Assembly (NCBI GenBank): GCA_027053375.1
Contig: JALUJC010000018.1
Span: forward strand, 1-5,898
DNA: 5,898 bases
Origin: Caldifarciminota bacterium
GTDB taxonomy: Bacteria > Hydrothermota > Hydrothermia > S141-80
Reading direction: 5' to 3'
The notes beneath the pieces are model-generated. The model had not been told where the DNA came from and searched no databases. It saw only the letters and a list, made by a program, of their open reading frames with translations. Each line of letters opens with the position of its first letter. Within the stretch, counting starts at the first letter, position 1. A program made the position numbers and the translations under genes. This document shows, piece by piece, positions 1 through 5,898 of this stretch.

Positions 1-1
1 T

Positions 2-565
2 GCTTCGTATAATCTAAACCGCCCCCTGGGATTTGAAGATCGCTGGGGGAATTTCACAGTCTACGGGGTGCAGCTTCAGTGGTCCCTGTTTGATGGGGGA
101 CGTGCACTTGCGGCAGCCCGGGCTGCGGCCGCACGAAGGAATGCCCTGGGATTTCTCTCTCATTTCCAGCAAACCCTTGCCAGGGTGGAACTTCGTTCGG
201 CGCTTCGCAAACTGGATCAGGCCGTATCCCAGCTGGCTTCCAATCGAAGAGCGGTGGAGGTGTCCCGGCGTACCCTTAAGCTTGCCCGGCAGCAGGTCAA
301 GTCGGGGTTGATCAGCGAGCTGGATTTTCAGGATATCCAGCTGGCAGACGCACGGGCGCGGCTCAACTGGTACCGTGCCGTTTATGATGTTCAGAAAGCG
401 TTGCTGGACCTGGAAGCGGCGCGATGGGGAATTCAGATGGAAACAAAAGAGACCGGCGGGGCACCGTCGGGTTCGACAGAAAGCCCGGTGGGAAGCACCG
501 GGAGTGGACAAGCGGCGCCGGGGGTGGGTGCCACCGGCCCGGGGATGGAAGGAGGTCGTCCATGA
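2..565 (+). CDS. TolC/OEP-family outer-membrane efflux channel, C-terminal part (5' truncated)
   Basis: This is the 3' end of an outer-membrane channel gene; 187 residues are visible in the frame starting at base 2, roughly the last 40% of a normal TolC-type protein. Such proteins trimerise into a beta-barrel plus alpha-helical tunnel that carries substrates of tripartite pumps out of the cell. Visible residues 20-34 (VYGVQLQWSLFDGGR) match the second OEP repeat, where a beta strand runs into the tunnel helix at the typical W-x-LFDGGR motif. A long Ala/Arg/Gln/Leu-rich helix follows. The VKSGLISELDFQDIQ stretch (residues 99-113) is the typical return-helix motif, and ALLDLEAARW (about 132-141) closes the domain. 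The last 42 residues (from about base 437) form a tail rich in Gly, Ser, Thr and Pro, with 12 glycines, that is not part of the fold. The stop codon overlaps the next start as ATGA. The family call is firm; which pump or pumps it serves is inferred from position. Confidence 0.9.
   Translation, partial: ASYNLNRPLGFEDRWGNFTVYGVQLQWSLFDGGRALAAARAAAARRNALGFLSHFQQTLARVELRSALRKLDQAVSQLASNRRAVEVSRRTLKLARQQVKSGLISELDFQDIQLADARARLNWYRAVYDVQKALLDLEAARWGIQMETKETGGAPSGSTESPVGSTGSGQAAPGVGATGPGMEGGRP
484..502 (+). other. GC-rich stem-loop inside the channel gene tail
   Basis: A perfect 7-bp inverted repeat, CCCGGTG (484-490) and CACCGGG (496-502), encloses a 5-nt GGAAG loop. A smaller hairpin follows at 523-535 (GGTGG, GTG loop, CCACC). 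Both lie in the low-complexity coding tail, shortly before the ribosome-binding site of the adaptor gene. No T-run follows, so it is not an intrinsic terminator. It could affect mRNA stability or expression between channel and pump genes, or be a chance product of GC-rich Gly/Pro codons. Confidence 0.3.
549..556 (+). promoter_or_regulatory. Strong Shine-Dalgarno site of the RND adaptor gene
   Basis: AAGGAGGT sits 5 nt before the ATG at 562. It decides the start of the adaptor gene: the same frame is open back to an ATG at 424, but that extension would run through the channel coding region, adds 46 polar residues and would bury the signal peptide. The site suggests that the adaptor ribosome initiates efficiently even though it overlaps the upstream stop. 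Confidence 0.85.
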
Positions 566-1431
566 AGCGTAGGAACTGGATGGTGATTCTGTTGGGTACA
601 GGACTTTTGATGGGGGCCGGAGCCTGTAAAAAGCGTGGCACGCAAACGCGCGCGACCATCGAGCGTGTGGTCCCCGTACGTGTGGGATTTGCGGATTCAG
701 GAGGTGTGGTGAAAACCCTTCCCATTCCTGCGATCTTGAAAGCGAAACCCCAGACACCGGTGATGCCGGATGTCCCCGGGAAGTTTGTGGAGTTTACGGT
801 GCGCGAAGGGGAACAGGTACGGAAAGACCAGGTGATTGCCTATCTGGATCGCAGCCTTCCGGGTGTCCCTTTCTCGCCCGCTGAGGTGCGTGCACCGGTG
901 GCGGGACGTGTGCATCTCACGGTGCTGGATCCCGGGACGCGGGTTTCTCCGGAACGTCCGCTTGCGTTCATTCTTGGACATCGTCTTGAAGCCGTGGTGG
1001 AAGCCCCCGAGCGATACGCGGGGCATGTACGGGTGGGAGATCAGACTTTTGCACTGACTCAGGGAGACACCCTCTGGGGAACCGTGACCTGGGTGGGGCA
1101 GATGATTGACCCTCGTTCCCGCACGTTCCAGGTCAGGGTGGCGTTCCGCCCGACTGCCCGCGTGACGCCCGGACAGTCGGTGGAGGTCTGGCTTCCTGTG
1201 GCGCATGCAGAAGGTCTGCGTCTTCCCCGGCAGGTGGTGCTGCTGTATCCTGAACCTCACGTGTTCCTGGTCAGGGACGGCCGTGCGCACAAGCGACGTG
1301 TGCAGGTGGGTCTTCGTGGGGACCGGTACATCCAGATTCTGAAAGGTCTTTCACCGAACGATTCGGTAATTGTGGTGGGCAACCGGGTGGTTCGGGAAGG
1401 AGACCGGGTGAAGGTGGAGCGCACATCATGA
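562..1431 (+). CDS. RND efflux periplasmic adaptor (membrane fusion) lipoprotein, short form without hairpin
   Basis: This 289-residue protein is the likely periplasmic adaptor linking the RND permease encoded next to an outer-membrane channel. Residues 1-21 look like a lipoprotein signal: basic MKRRN, a hydrophobic core, then AGAC with the lipidated Cys at 22. The lipobox is imperfect (Ala at -3), so anchoring is probable rather than certain. The two lipoyl half-motifs are at about 74-96 (FTVREGEQVRKDQVIAYLD) and 111-137 (APVAGRVHLTV, then PGTRV). Only about 14 residues (97-110) separate them, where most family members carry a long alpha-helical hairpin. A beta-barrel domain (about 141-213) includes the DPRSRTFQVRV motif, and a membrane-proximal domain (about 214-289) ends with LSPNDSVIVVGNRVVREGD. 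The start at 562 is set by a strong SD, overlaps the channel stop as ATGA, and the stop overlaps the permease start in the same way. Usual family length is about 350-400, so it is short internally rather than truncated at an end. Confidence 0.92.
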   Translation: MKRRNWMVILLGTGLLMGAGACKKRGTQTRATIERVVPVRVGFADSGGVVKTLPIPAILKAKPQTPVMPDVPGKFVEFTVREGEQVRKDQVIAYLDRSLPGVPFSPAEVRAPVAGRVHLTVLDPGTRVSPERPLAFILGHRLEAVVEAPERYAGHVRVGDQTFALTQGDTLWGTVTWVGQMIDPRSRTFQVRVAFRPTARVTPGQSVEVWLPVAHAEGLRLPRQVVLLYPEPHVFLVRDGRAHKRRVQVGLRGDRYIQILKGLSPNDSVIVVGNRVVREGDRVKVERTS

Positions 1432-4400
1432 CCCGATTTGCTGTCTCACGCCCCATCACCACGGTGGTGATGTTTGCGGTGTTCCTCACCCTGGGGTTGA
1501 TGGGTCTGCTTCGTCTTCCTGTGGAGATGTTTCCCAAGGTGTCCCTGCCCACCGCCTCGGTGATCTACTTTTACCGGGGCGCAGGTCCAGAAGAGGTGGA
1601 GCAGCAGGTCATCAAGCCCATTGAGGAGGCCTTCTCATCGGTGGCAAACGTGAAAACGATCCGCTCTATTGCGCAGGAAAACATCGGGGTGGTCACGGTC
1701 ACATTCAATTACAAAGCCGATATTGACGTTGGGGTGAATGACCTCCGTGCGGCGCTGGATGAAATTCGGCGACTCCTTCCCAAAGACCTGGATCCTCCGA
1801 CCATCTTCAAATTTGATATTTCGCAGTTCCCTGTACTGGCCGTGACCATTTCCGCAAAGGACTCCGCCACGGATGTCCGCACCCTGTTTTTTGAGGAGAT
1901 TATTGATCGGTTCAACCAGGTGGATGGGGTCGGACAGGTCCAGTTCTGGGGCGGTGGCCGGAAGCGACAGTTTCAGGTGAACGTGGATCTGTTGCGCCTG
2001 GATCGTGCCGGGCTGACCCTGCAGGATCTGGTTCGGGCCATTGCTGCAGACAATCTGACCCTTCCGGCCGGGAACATCACGGTGGACCGAACGGATTACA
2101 CTGTCCGGATTCCCGGTGATATCACCCGACCGGAGGAGGTGGCCTGGATCCCCCTGATGGGAGGACTTACGGTGGGCGACGTAGCCCGCGTGGAGGAGGG
2201 TTATGCCGATCCCAAAAGCTACGTGCGGGTGGATCACCAGGATGCGATTTTCTTCGCGATCCTGAAGCAGCACGATGCCAACACCGTGGATGTGGCCTAT
2301 CGGGTGAAAGCGTTGCTGAAAGAACTGGAGATCGAGTATCCCAACCTTCAGTTTACGGTGATCAACGATTTCTCCCGGTTTGTGGAGCAGTCCGTCAACA
2401 ACCTGCGGACCAATGTGTTGCTGGGCGGTCTGCTGGTGCTGCTGGTGACATTCCTTTTCCTGGGGAATCTTCGCGGAAGCATTATTACTGCACTGGTGAT
2501 CCCCACCTCTCTGATTGGAGGCTTTCTGCTCCTCTGGATGACGGGTTCCTCCATCAACCTGATCTCGCTGTCTGCCATGGCCATCGCTGTGGGGATGGTG
2601 GTGGACAATGCCGTGGTGGTGCTGGAAAACATCTTTTATCACCGCGAGCGGGGAGAATCCCGGGCAGAGGCGGCCCTTTTTGGAACCCAGGAGGTGGCTG
2701 AGGCCATTCTGGCTTCCACCCTGACCACCGTGGCCATTTTCCTGCCCATTATCACGGCGAAGGGATTTATCGGGGTGTTCTTCCGGGAACTGGCCTACAT
2801 CGTTTCCTTCACGCTGTTTGTCTCCCTGATTGCCGCCTATATGCTCACCCCGGCGTTGAGTCGGTTGTTCCTCCGGGTGCACCTTTCCGGTCGCAAACCT
2901 GTGTATGCGCGCTGGATTGATGGCGTTTGGGCCAGGCTGGAGGCAGGGCATCGTGCGACCCTTTCGTTCGCACTGCGGCATAAGGTGTGGACATGGGTGC
3001 TTGCATTGGCGTTGTTTGGAGGAGGGATGGTCCTTTTCGCCACAGGGGCGGTAAAAACCGAATTCATGCCCGTAAATGACACCGGAGAGTTTCGCGCGCT
3101 GGTGGAACTTCCTCCCGGAACACCGCTGGAGGTGACCGATTCGGTGATGCGGGAGGTGGAACGTTATCTGGACACCATTCCGGAAGTGATGCATGTGGCC
3201 ATCCGCACAGGTCCGACGGAGTCAGGATTTGGCACCATCATGGGCATGACCGAGGCGCCCAGTGCCGGGATGGCTTTCATTCGCCTGGTCCCGGTGACAG
3301 AGCGGACGCGTTCGCAGGCAGACATTGCGCATCAGGTAGACCAGTGGTTACGCTCATTGCCCGGCCTTCGGACTTCCGGGGTTGTGCTTGGGAATGTGGG
3401 TAATCAGCTGATTTTCGGTGCAGGGAGTGACGTGGAAATTGAGATCTACGGCAACGATCTGGATGCCACCGATTCGCTGGCCCGCTGGCTGAAGGCCCGG
3501 CTGCTGGACATCCCCGGGGTGGTCAACCCGCGGGTTTCCCGGGAACGCGGTCGTCCAGAATTCCGTCTGGAGCTGGATCGTCAAAAGCTCCGGGCGCTCC
3601 ACCTGCCCATGGCGCTGGTGGCGGCCGAGATGCGCACCGCACTCTTTGGCTCGGTTCCCACACGCATTCGTCGTGCGGGGGAGGAATACGATGTCCTGGT
3701 GCGGCTGGATCCCAGATACCGGGATCGGGAGAGCATTCTGGAGACCTACCGCATCCGGACACCCTTTGGTTCACGTGTTCCGCTGGCAAGCCTGGGAACG
3801 GTGAAAATAAGCTCCTCCCCGCTGAACATTGAGCGAAAAAACCGGGAGCGGGTGGTACGTGTGAGTGCCGATGTGATGGGGCGTTCTCTCGGAGAAGTGA
3901 GCCAGGATGTGGAACGGTTGCTTCAGGGTCTTTCCCTGCCATCCGGTGTCCACGTGGTCTTTGGGGGAGCGGTGAAGGAACAACGCGAATCCTTCCAGCA
4001 GATGTTCCTGGCCATGCTTTTCGGGATTCTGCTGGTCTATCTGGTGATGGTGGCGCTCTTCCAGTCTTTCCTGATGCCCTTTGTGATTATGTTCTCGGTG
4101 CCCTTTGCCTTTGTGGGTGTGGCGCTTATTCTGGCGCTGACGGGGGTTCCGCTTTCGGTAAATGCCTATCTGGGGATGGTGATGCTGGTGGGGATTGTGG
4201 TCAACAACGCCATTGTGCTTCTGGACTATATTGAGTTGCTCCAGTTGCGCGGGCGGGCCTTTCTCCAGTCGGTGGTGGATGGCGCGGTTCGCCGGATGCG
4301 TCCCGTGCTGATCACCACCCTGACCACCGTGTTCGGTCTGGTGCCCATGGCCGTCCTGAAAGGGGAAGGGTCGGAGACCTGGCGGCCCCTTGGGCTGGCT

Positions 4401-4514
4401 GTGATTGGCGGACTGCTCTTTGCCTCGCTTGTGACCCTGGTGTTTGTACCAGTGGTCTACGTGTCCTTTGAGACCCTGAAACGGCGGATCACCCGCAAGG
4501 GAGGGGCAGCATGA
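1428..4514 (+). CDS. RND-superfamily efflux permease (HAE1/AcrB type)
   Basis: This 1028-residue protein is a full-length inner-membrane RND pump, a homotrimer in known relatives, which uses the proton gradient to export hydrophobic or amphiphilic compounds. TM1 lies at about 11-30 after the family-typical SRPI. A large periplasmic porter loop covers about 31-327. TM2-TM6 fall between about 328 and 478, TM7 at about 519-540, a second porter loop at about 541-857, and TM8-TM12 between about 858 and 1014. TM4 carries GMVVDNAVVVLEN (D393, N394) and TM10 GIVVNNAIVLLDY (N926, N927). Aligned by eye with AcrB, D407 is kept, D408 is Asn and K940 is Asn, while R971 and T978 match R956 and T963. The Gly-rich 598-606 region corresponds to the AcrB switch-loop area. 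Substrate cannot be read from sequence; no metal-specific CusA-type signature was noticed. The start ATG overlaps the adaptor stop, with a weak SD (AAGGTGGAG, 1411-1419). Confidence 0.96.
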   Translation: MTRFAVSRPITTVVMFAVFLTLGLMGLLRLPVEMFPKVSLPTASVIYFYRGAGPEEVEQQVIKPIEEAFSSVANVKTIRSIAQENIGVVTVTFNYKADIDVGVNDLRAALDEIRRLLPKDLDPPTIFKFDISQFPVLAVTISAKDSATDVRTLFFEEIIDRFNQVDGVGQVQFWGGGRKRQFQVNVDLLRLDRAGLTLQDLVRAIAADNLTLPAGNITVDRTDYTVRIPGDITRPEEVAWIPLMGGLTVGDVARVEEGYADPKSYVRVDHQDAIFFAILKQHDANTVDVAYRVKALLKELEIEYPNLQFTVINDFSRFVEQSVNNLRTNVLLGGLLVLLVTFLFLGNLRGSIITALVIPTSLIGGFLLLWMTGSSINLISLSAMAIAVGMVVDNAVVVLENIFYHRERGESRAEAALFGTQEVAEAILASTLTTVAIFLPIITAKGFIGVFFRELAYIVSFTLFVSLIAAYMLTPALSRLFLRVHLSGRKPVYARWIDGVWARLEAGHRATLSFALRHKVWTWVLALALFGGGMVLFATGAVKTEFMPVNDTGEFRALVELPPGTPLEVTDSVMREVERYLDTIPEVMHVAIRTGPTESGFGTIMGMTEAPSAGMAFIRLVPVTERTRSQADIAHQVDQWLRSLPGLRTSGVVLGNVGNQLIFGAGSDVEIEIYGNDLDATDSLARWLKARLLDIPGVVNPRVSRERGRPEFRLELDRQKLRALHLPMALVAAEMRTALFGSVPTRIRRAGEEYDVLVRLDPRYRDRESILETYRIRTPFGSRVPLASLGTVKISSSPLNIERKNRERVVRVSADVMGRSLGEVSQDVERLLQGLSLPSGVHVVFGGAVKEQRESFQQMFLAMLFGILLVYLVMVALFQSFLMPFVIMFSVPFAFVGVALILALTGVPLSVNAYLGMVMLVGIVVNNAIVLLDYIELLQLRGRAFLQSVVDGAVRRMRPVLITTLTTVFGLVPMAVLKGEGSETWRPLGLAVIGGLLFASLVTLVFVPVVYVSFETLKRRITRKGGAA
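4497..4505 (+). promoter_or_regulatory. Shine-Dalgarno site of the PII-like gene
   Basis: AAGGGAGGG lies 5 nt before the ATG at 4511, inside the last codons of the permease gene. It supports this start and suggests good expression of the small protein even though it follows a very long gene. Confidence 0.7.
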
Positions 4515-4801
4515 AACTGCTGATGCTGATTTTTGATGAGGCCTTTGAGGATCAGGTCCGATCCAGACTTCATGATGCCGGTGTAGAGCACTATACCGTG
4601 ATTCCTGGTGTGTTCGGGCAGGGTCCCTCATCGGAACCCCGATGGGGGACCCATGTCTGGCCCGGACATAATGTGATCTATCTCATTCATCTTCCCGAAG
4701 CACGTCTGGAAGCCCTGCGCCCTGTGATGGATGAACTGCGCACGTTGCTGCGTGGTCGGGGTTTCAAGGCACTGGTCTGGGAGGCCGAGGTGTTTGGATG
4801 A
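4511..4801 (+). CDS. PG0541-type, PII-like transporter-associated small protein
   Basis: This 96-residue soluble protein resembles the PG0541 group of transporter-associated proteins, distant relatives of the trimeric PII signalling family and often found beside RND pump genes. By eye the pattern is ferredoxin-like: strand 2-9 (KLLMLIFD), helix 10-24, strand 27-35, loop 36-53, strand 54-60 (NVIYLIH), helix 63-82, strand 85-95. The loop at the PII T-loop position has no Tyr, so GlnB-style uridylylation at Tyr51 is not possible there. The classical nucleotide-binding B-loop (TGKIGDGK-like) is replaced by RGRGFK, so ATP binding cannot be assumed. His residues 48 and 53 flank a HVWPGH motif and could bind a metal or other ligand; this is speculation. 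No signal peptide is visible, so it is probably cytoplasmic. Its ATGA overlaps with both the permease and the next adaptor imply co-translation with them. Family call fairly confident; function unknown. Confidence 0.8.
   Translation: MKLLMLIFDEAFEDQVRSRLHDAGVEHYTVIPGVFGQGPSSEPRWGTHVWPGHNVIYLIHLPEARLEALRPVMDELRTLLRGRGFKALVWEAEVFG
4787..4791 (+). promoter_or_regulatory. Shine-Dalgarno site of the second adaptor gene
   Basis: GAGGT lies 6 nt before the ATG at 4798, within the last codons of the PII-like gene. Together with the ATGA overlap it supports this start. Confidence 0.55.
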
Positions 4802-5664
4802 ACCGTCGCAGCGTTGCAGGGGTCGTGGGCCTGGTGCTGGTAGGGATGGGGGGACTGATGCTGTGGTGGTGGCGTCGTCCCCCCGCCCCTCCGCTTTATC
4901 CTGGGTATGTGGAGGTTCAGGAGCGTATCCTCACCTTTCCTTTCCCGGGGAAGGTGGTGGATGTGCGTGTGCGGGAAGGGGATCGGGTGGTGGGAGGTGA
5001 GGTCCTCATGGTGGAGGACACCACGGAGCTCCACTATCAACAGCAGGCCCTGCTGGCAAAGCTGGCAGCCAGTCGGCAGCGGGAGAAGGCCCTGAACATA
5101 CGGCTCCGAAAAATGCAGAACACCCTGGAACGCATGCAACCTCTGGCAGGCACAGGGGTCTCCCGGGAGGAAATGGATCGGTTGCAGAGCGAGCGGCGCG
5201 CCCTGAAAGCGGAACTGGGAGCCCTGCAGGCCACGCGTCATGCCCTTGAGGCTCAGCTGGAGGCCCTGAGGTATCGGCTGCGGGAAGCGGTGCTGCGTGC
5301 CCCACGTGGGGGTATGGTGCTGGACATCATGGTGTACCCCGGGGAACGCGCATGGCCCGGCCAGCCGGCCCTGCGTCTGGGACTGATCGATACGGTGACC
5401 GTGGTGGCGTTTGTTCCGGAACCGGATCTGCCCACGGTGCATCGTGGGGACACGCTGTGGGTCCGCATGGACGATCAACCCGGGCAGTGGTCCCCCGCCG
5501 TGGTGTCCTGGATTTCTCCCACGGCGGAATATGCCGCACAGTATGTTCAGACACCCGAAAACCGTGTGGATCTCGTGTTTCGGATTCATCTGACATTGCC
5601 GAATCCCGAGGGGCGCTTCCACGCAGGGATCCCTGTGGATGTCGCGCGTCGTTCTGCGTTTTAA
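4798..5664 (+). CDS. HlyD/YbhG-type periplasmic adaptor of an ABC exporter
   Basis: This 288-residue membrane fusion protein should link an inner-membrane ABC exporter to a TolC-type channel. An N-terminal membrane anchor (about 7-25, ending WWWRRP) replaces a cleaved signal. The first lipoyl half is at about 45-75 ([19 protein letters not shown]). A heptad-rich coiled-coil hairpin spans about 76-163, and the second lipoyl half is at about 164-197 ([11 protein letters not shown], then YPGE). The beta-barrel domain (about 198-282) has the [15 protein letters not shown] and [10 protein letters not shown] motifs typical of YbhG and relatives. The hairpin turn holds R112, L116 and S122 ([17 protein letters not shown]), resembling the Arg-Leu-Ser signature that AcrA and MacA use to touch TolC, with one residue fewer before the Ser. 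Length is a little under E. coli YbhG (about 330). The start overlaps the PII-like stop, and the 3' end overlaps the ABC ATPase gene by 26 nt, which identifies its partner. Confidence 0.92.
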   Translation: MNRRSVAGVVGLVLVGMGGLMLWWWRRPPAPPLYPGYVEVQERILTFPFPGKVVDVRVREGDRVVGGEVLMVEDTTELHYQQQALLAKLAASRQREKALNIRLRKMQNTLERMQPLAGTGVSREEMDRLQSERRALKAELGALQATRHALEAQLEALRYRLREAVLRAPRGGMVLDIMVYPGERAWPGQPALRLGLIDTVTVVAFVPEPDLPTVHRGDTLWVRMDDQPGQWSPAVVSWISPTAEYAAQYVQTPENRVDLVFRIHLTLPNPEGRFHAGIPVDVARRSAF

Positions 5665-5898
5665 AGGCGTGCAGTTGGGCTCTCGTCCGCCGTTGGACTG
5701 GACGGTGGAAGAGGGTGAACACTGGGCCATCTACGGTCCGGACGGTGCCGGAAAGACCACCCTCCTCCGGCTGGCGGTGGGAGAACTTGCTCCCCGGACG
5801 GGGCGTGTGGAGCTGCTGGGTGAGGATCCCCGGAAACGCCGGGCCGTGGGGGCCCTGGGGTATCTCCCCCAGGCCTTTGCACAGTATGAAGACCTCAC
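5639..5898 (+). CDS. ABC-transporter ATP-binding protein, YbhF-like (3' truncated)
   Basis: The first 86 residues of an ABC ATPase are visible, and the frame remains open to the window end. Walker A is GPDGAGKT at residues 33-40. The Asp in this motif, with TLLRL after it, is typical of the first ATPase domain of YbhF/RbbA-type drug exporters. The Q-loop is at 74-78 (GYLPQ), followed by AQYEDL, which matches the YEDLT stretch of the same family. The preceding [13 protein letters not shown] is also reminiscent of ModF-type ATPases. The signature motif, Walker B and any second ATPase domain lie outside the window. The ATG at 5639 lies inside the adaptor gene and has a weak SD (AGGGAT, 5625-5630) 8 nt upstream; starting here gives the normal short N-terminal strand before Walker A. 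The protein would energise the exporter that uses the preceding adaptor; YbhS/YbhR-type permeases are expected next. Confidence 0.9.
   Translation, partial: MSRVVLRFKGVQLGSRPPLDWTVEEGEHWAIYGPDGAGKTTLLRLAVGELAPRTGRVELLGEDPRKRRAVGALGYLPQAFAQYEDL

Noticed and set aside
68..70. GTG at 68 as a start codon of a short 165-residue gene
   Set aside because: The frame is open to the window edge, and the upstream codons continue the OEP beta-strand. This is Val inside a channel gene cut by the window border.
424..561. In-frame upstream extension of the RND adaptor gene to an ATG at 424
   Set aside because: It would overlap the channel gene for 142 nt and place 46 polar residues before a good lipoprotein signal. 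The strong SD at 549-556 marks the start at 562.
1635..3194. Long open frame on the minus strand opposite the RND gene (519 codons), and another at 3771-4631
   Set aside because: The translations are rich in His, Gln, Pro and Arg with no domain pattern, and they lie antisense to a clearly conserved permease. They are shadows of its codon bias.
5625..5634. Palindrome AGGGATCCCT near the ATPase start as an operator
   Set aside because: It is only 10 bp, inside the coding region of the adaptor and overlapping the weak SD. There is no second copy or spacing pattern to support regulator binding.
5854..5873. 7-bp inverted repeat (CCTGGGG and CCCCAGG, 6-nt loop) as a terminator
   Set aside because: It lies inside the ABC ATPase at the conserved GYLPQ region and has no T-run. 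It is explained by coding sequence.
1..5898. Mobile elements, CRISPR arrays, tRNA or rRNA genes, promoters
   Set aside because: No direct-repeat arrays, terminal inverted repeats, transposase-like protein or RNA gene were seen. All bases are covered by overlapping coding sequence, leaving no intergenic space.

Overview
The window is an uninterrupted stretch of six co-directional plus-strand genes that build envelope export machinery. The organism is Gram-negative (diderm): the first gene is a TolC-type outer-membrane channel, and it is followed by periplasmic adaptors and inner-membrane pumps. The DNA looks moderately GC-rich (not counted). Genes are tightly packed, and several starts have good Shine-Dalgarno sequences (best AAGGAGGT at 549-556). 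Strong SD use argues somewhat against Bacteroidota, although PG0541-type small proteins like the fourth gene are known there. I cannot name the phylum or species from this window.

Layout: 2-565, C-terminal part of a TolC/OEP-family channel (5' end outside the window); 562-1431, a short RND-type adaptor lipoprotein; 1428-4514, an RND efflux permease of the HAE1 type; 4511-4801, a PG0541/PII-like small protein; 4798-5664, a HlyD/YbhG-type adaptor with a full coiled-coil hairpin; 5639-5898, the start of a YbhF-type ABC ATPase (3' end outside). The first four junctions are 4-nt ATGA overlaps and the last is a 26-nt overlap. There is therefore no intergenic DNA, and no promoter or terminator is visible. 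The set is almost certainly one transcript with coupled translation.

How the genes fit together: channel, first adaptor and RND permease form the parts list of a proton-driven tripartite pump. The second adaptor and the ABC ATPase begin a second, ATP-driven exporter, whose membrane permeases should lie downstream. Only one channel gene is seen, so the two pumps may share it. The small PII-like protein lies exactly between the modules and may be an RND accessory or regulator; its function is unknown.

The most notable points are: an RND adaptor with no alpha-helical hairpin; an RND proton-relay region with Asp-Asn and Asn-Asn in place of the AcrB Asp-Asp and Lys; a 42-residue Gly/Ser/Pro-rich tail on the channel; and the joining of RND, PII-like and ABC modules in one coupled gene string. 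All family assignments come from reading the sequence; no database search was run.
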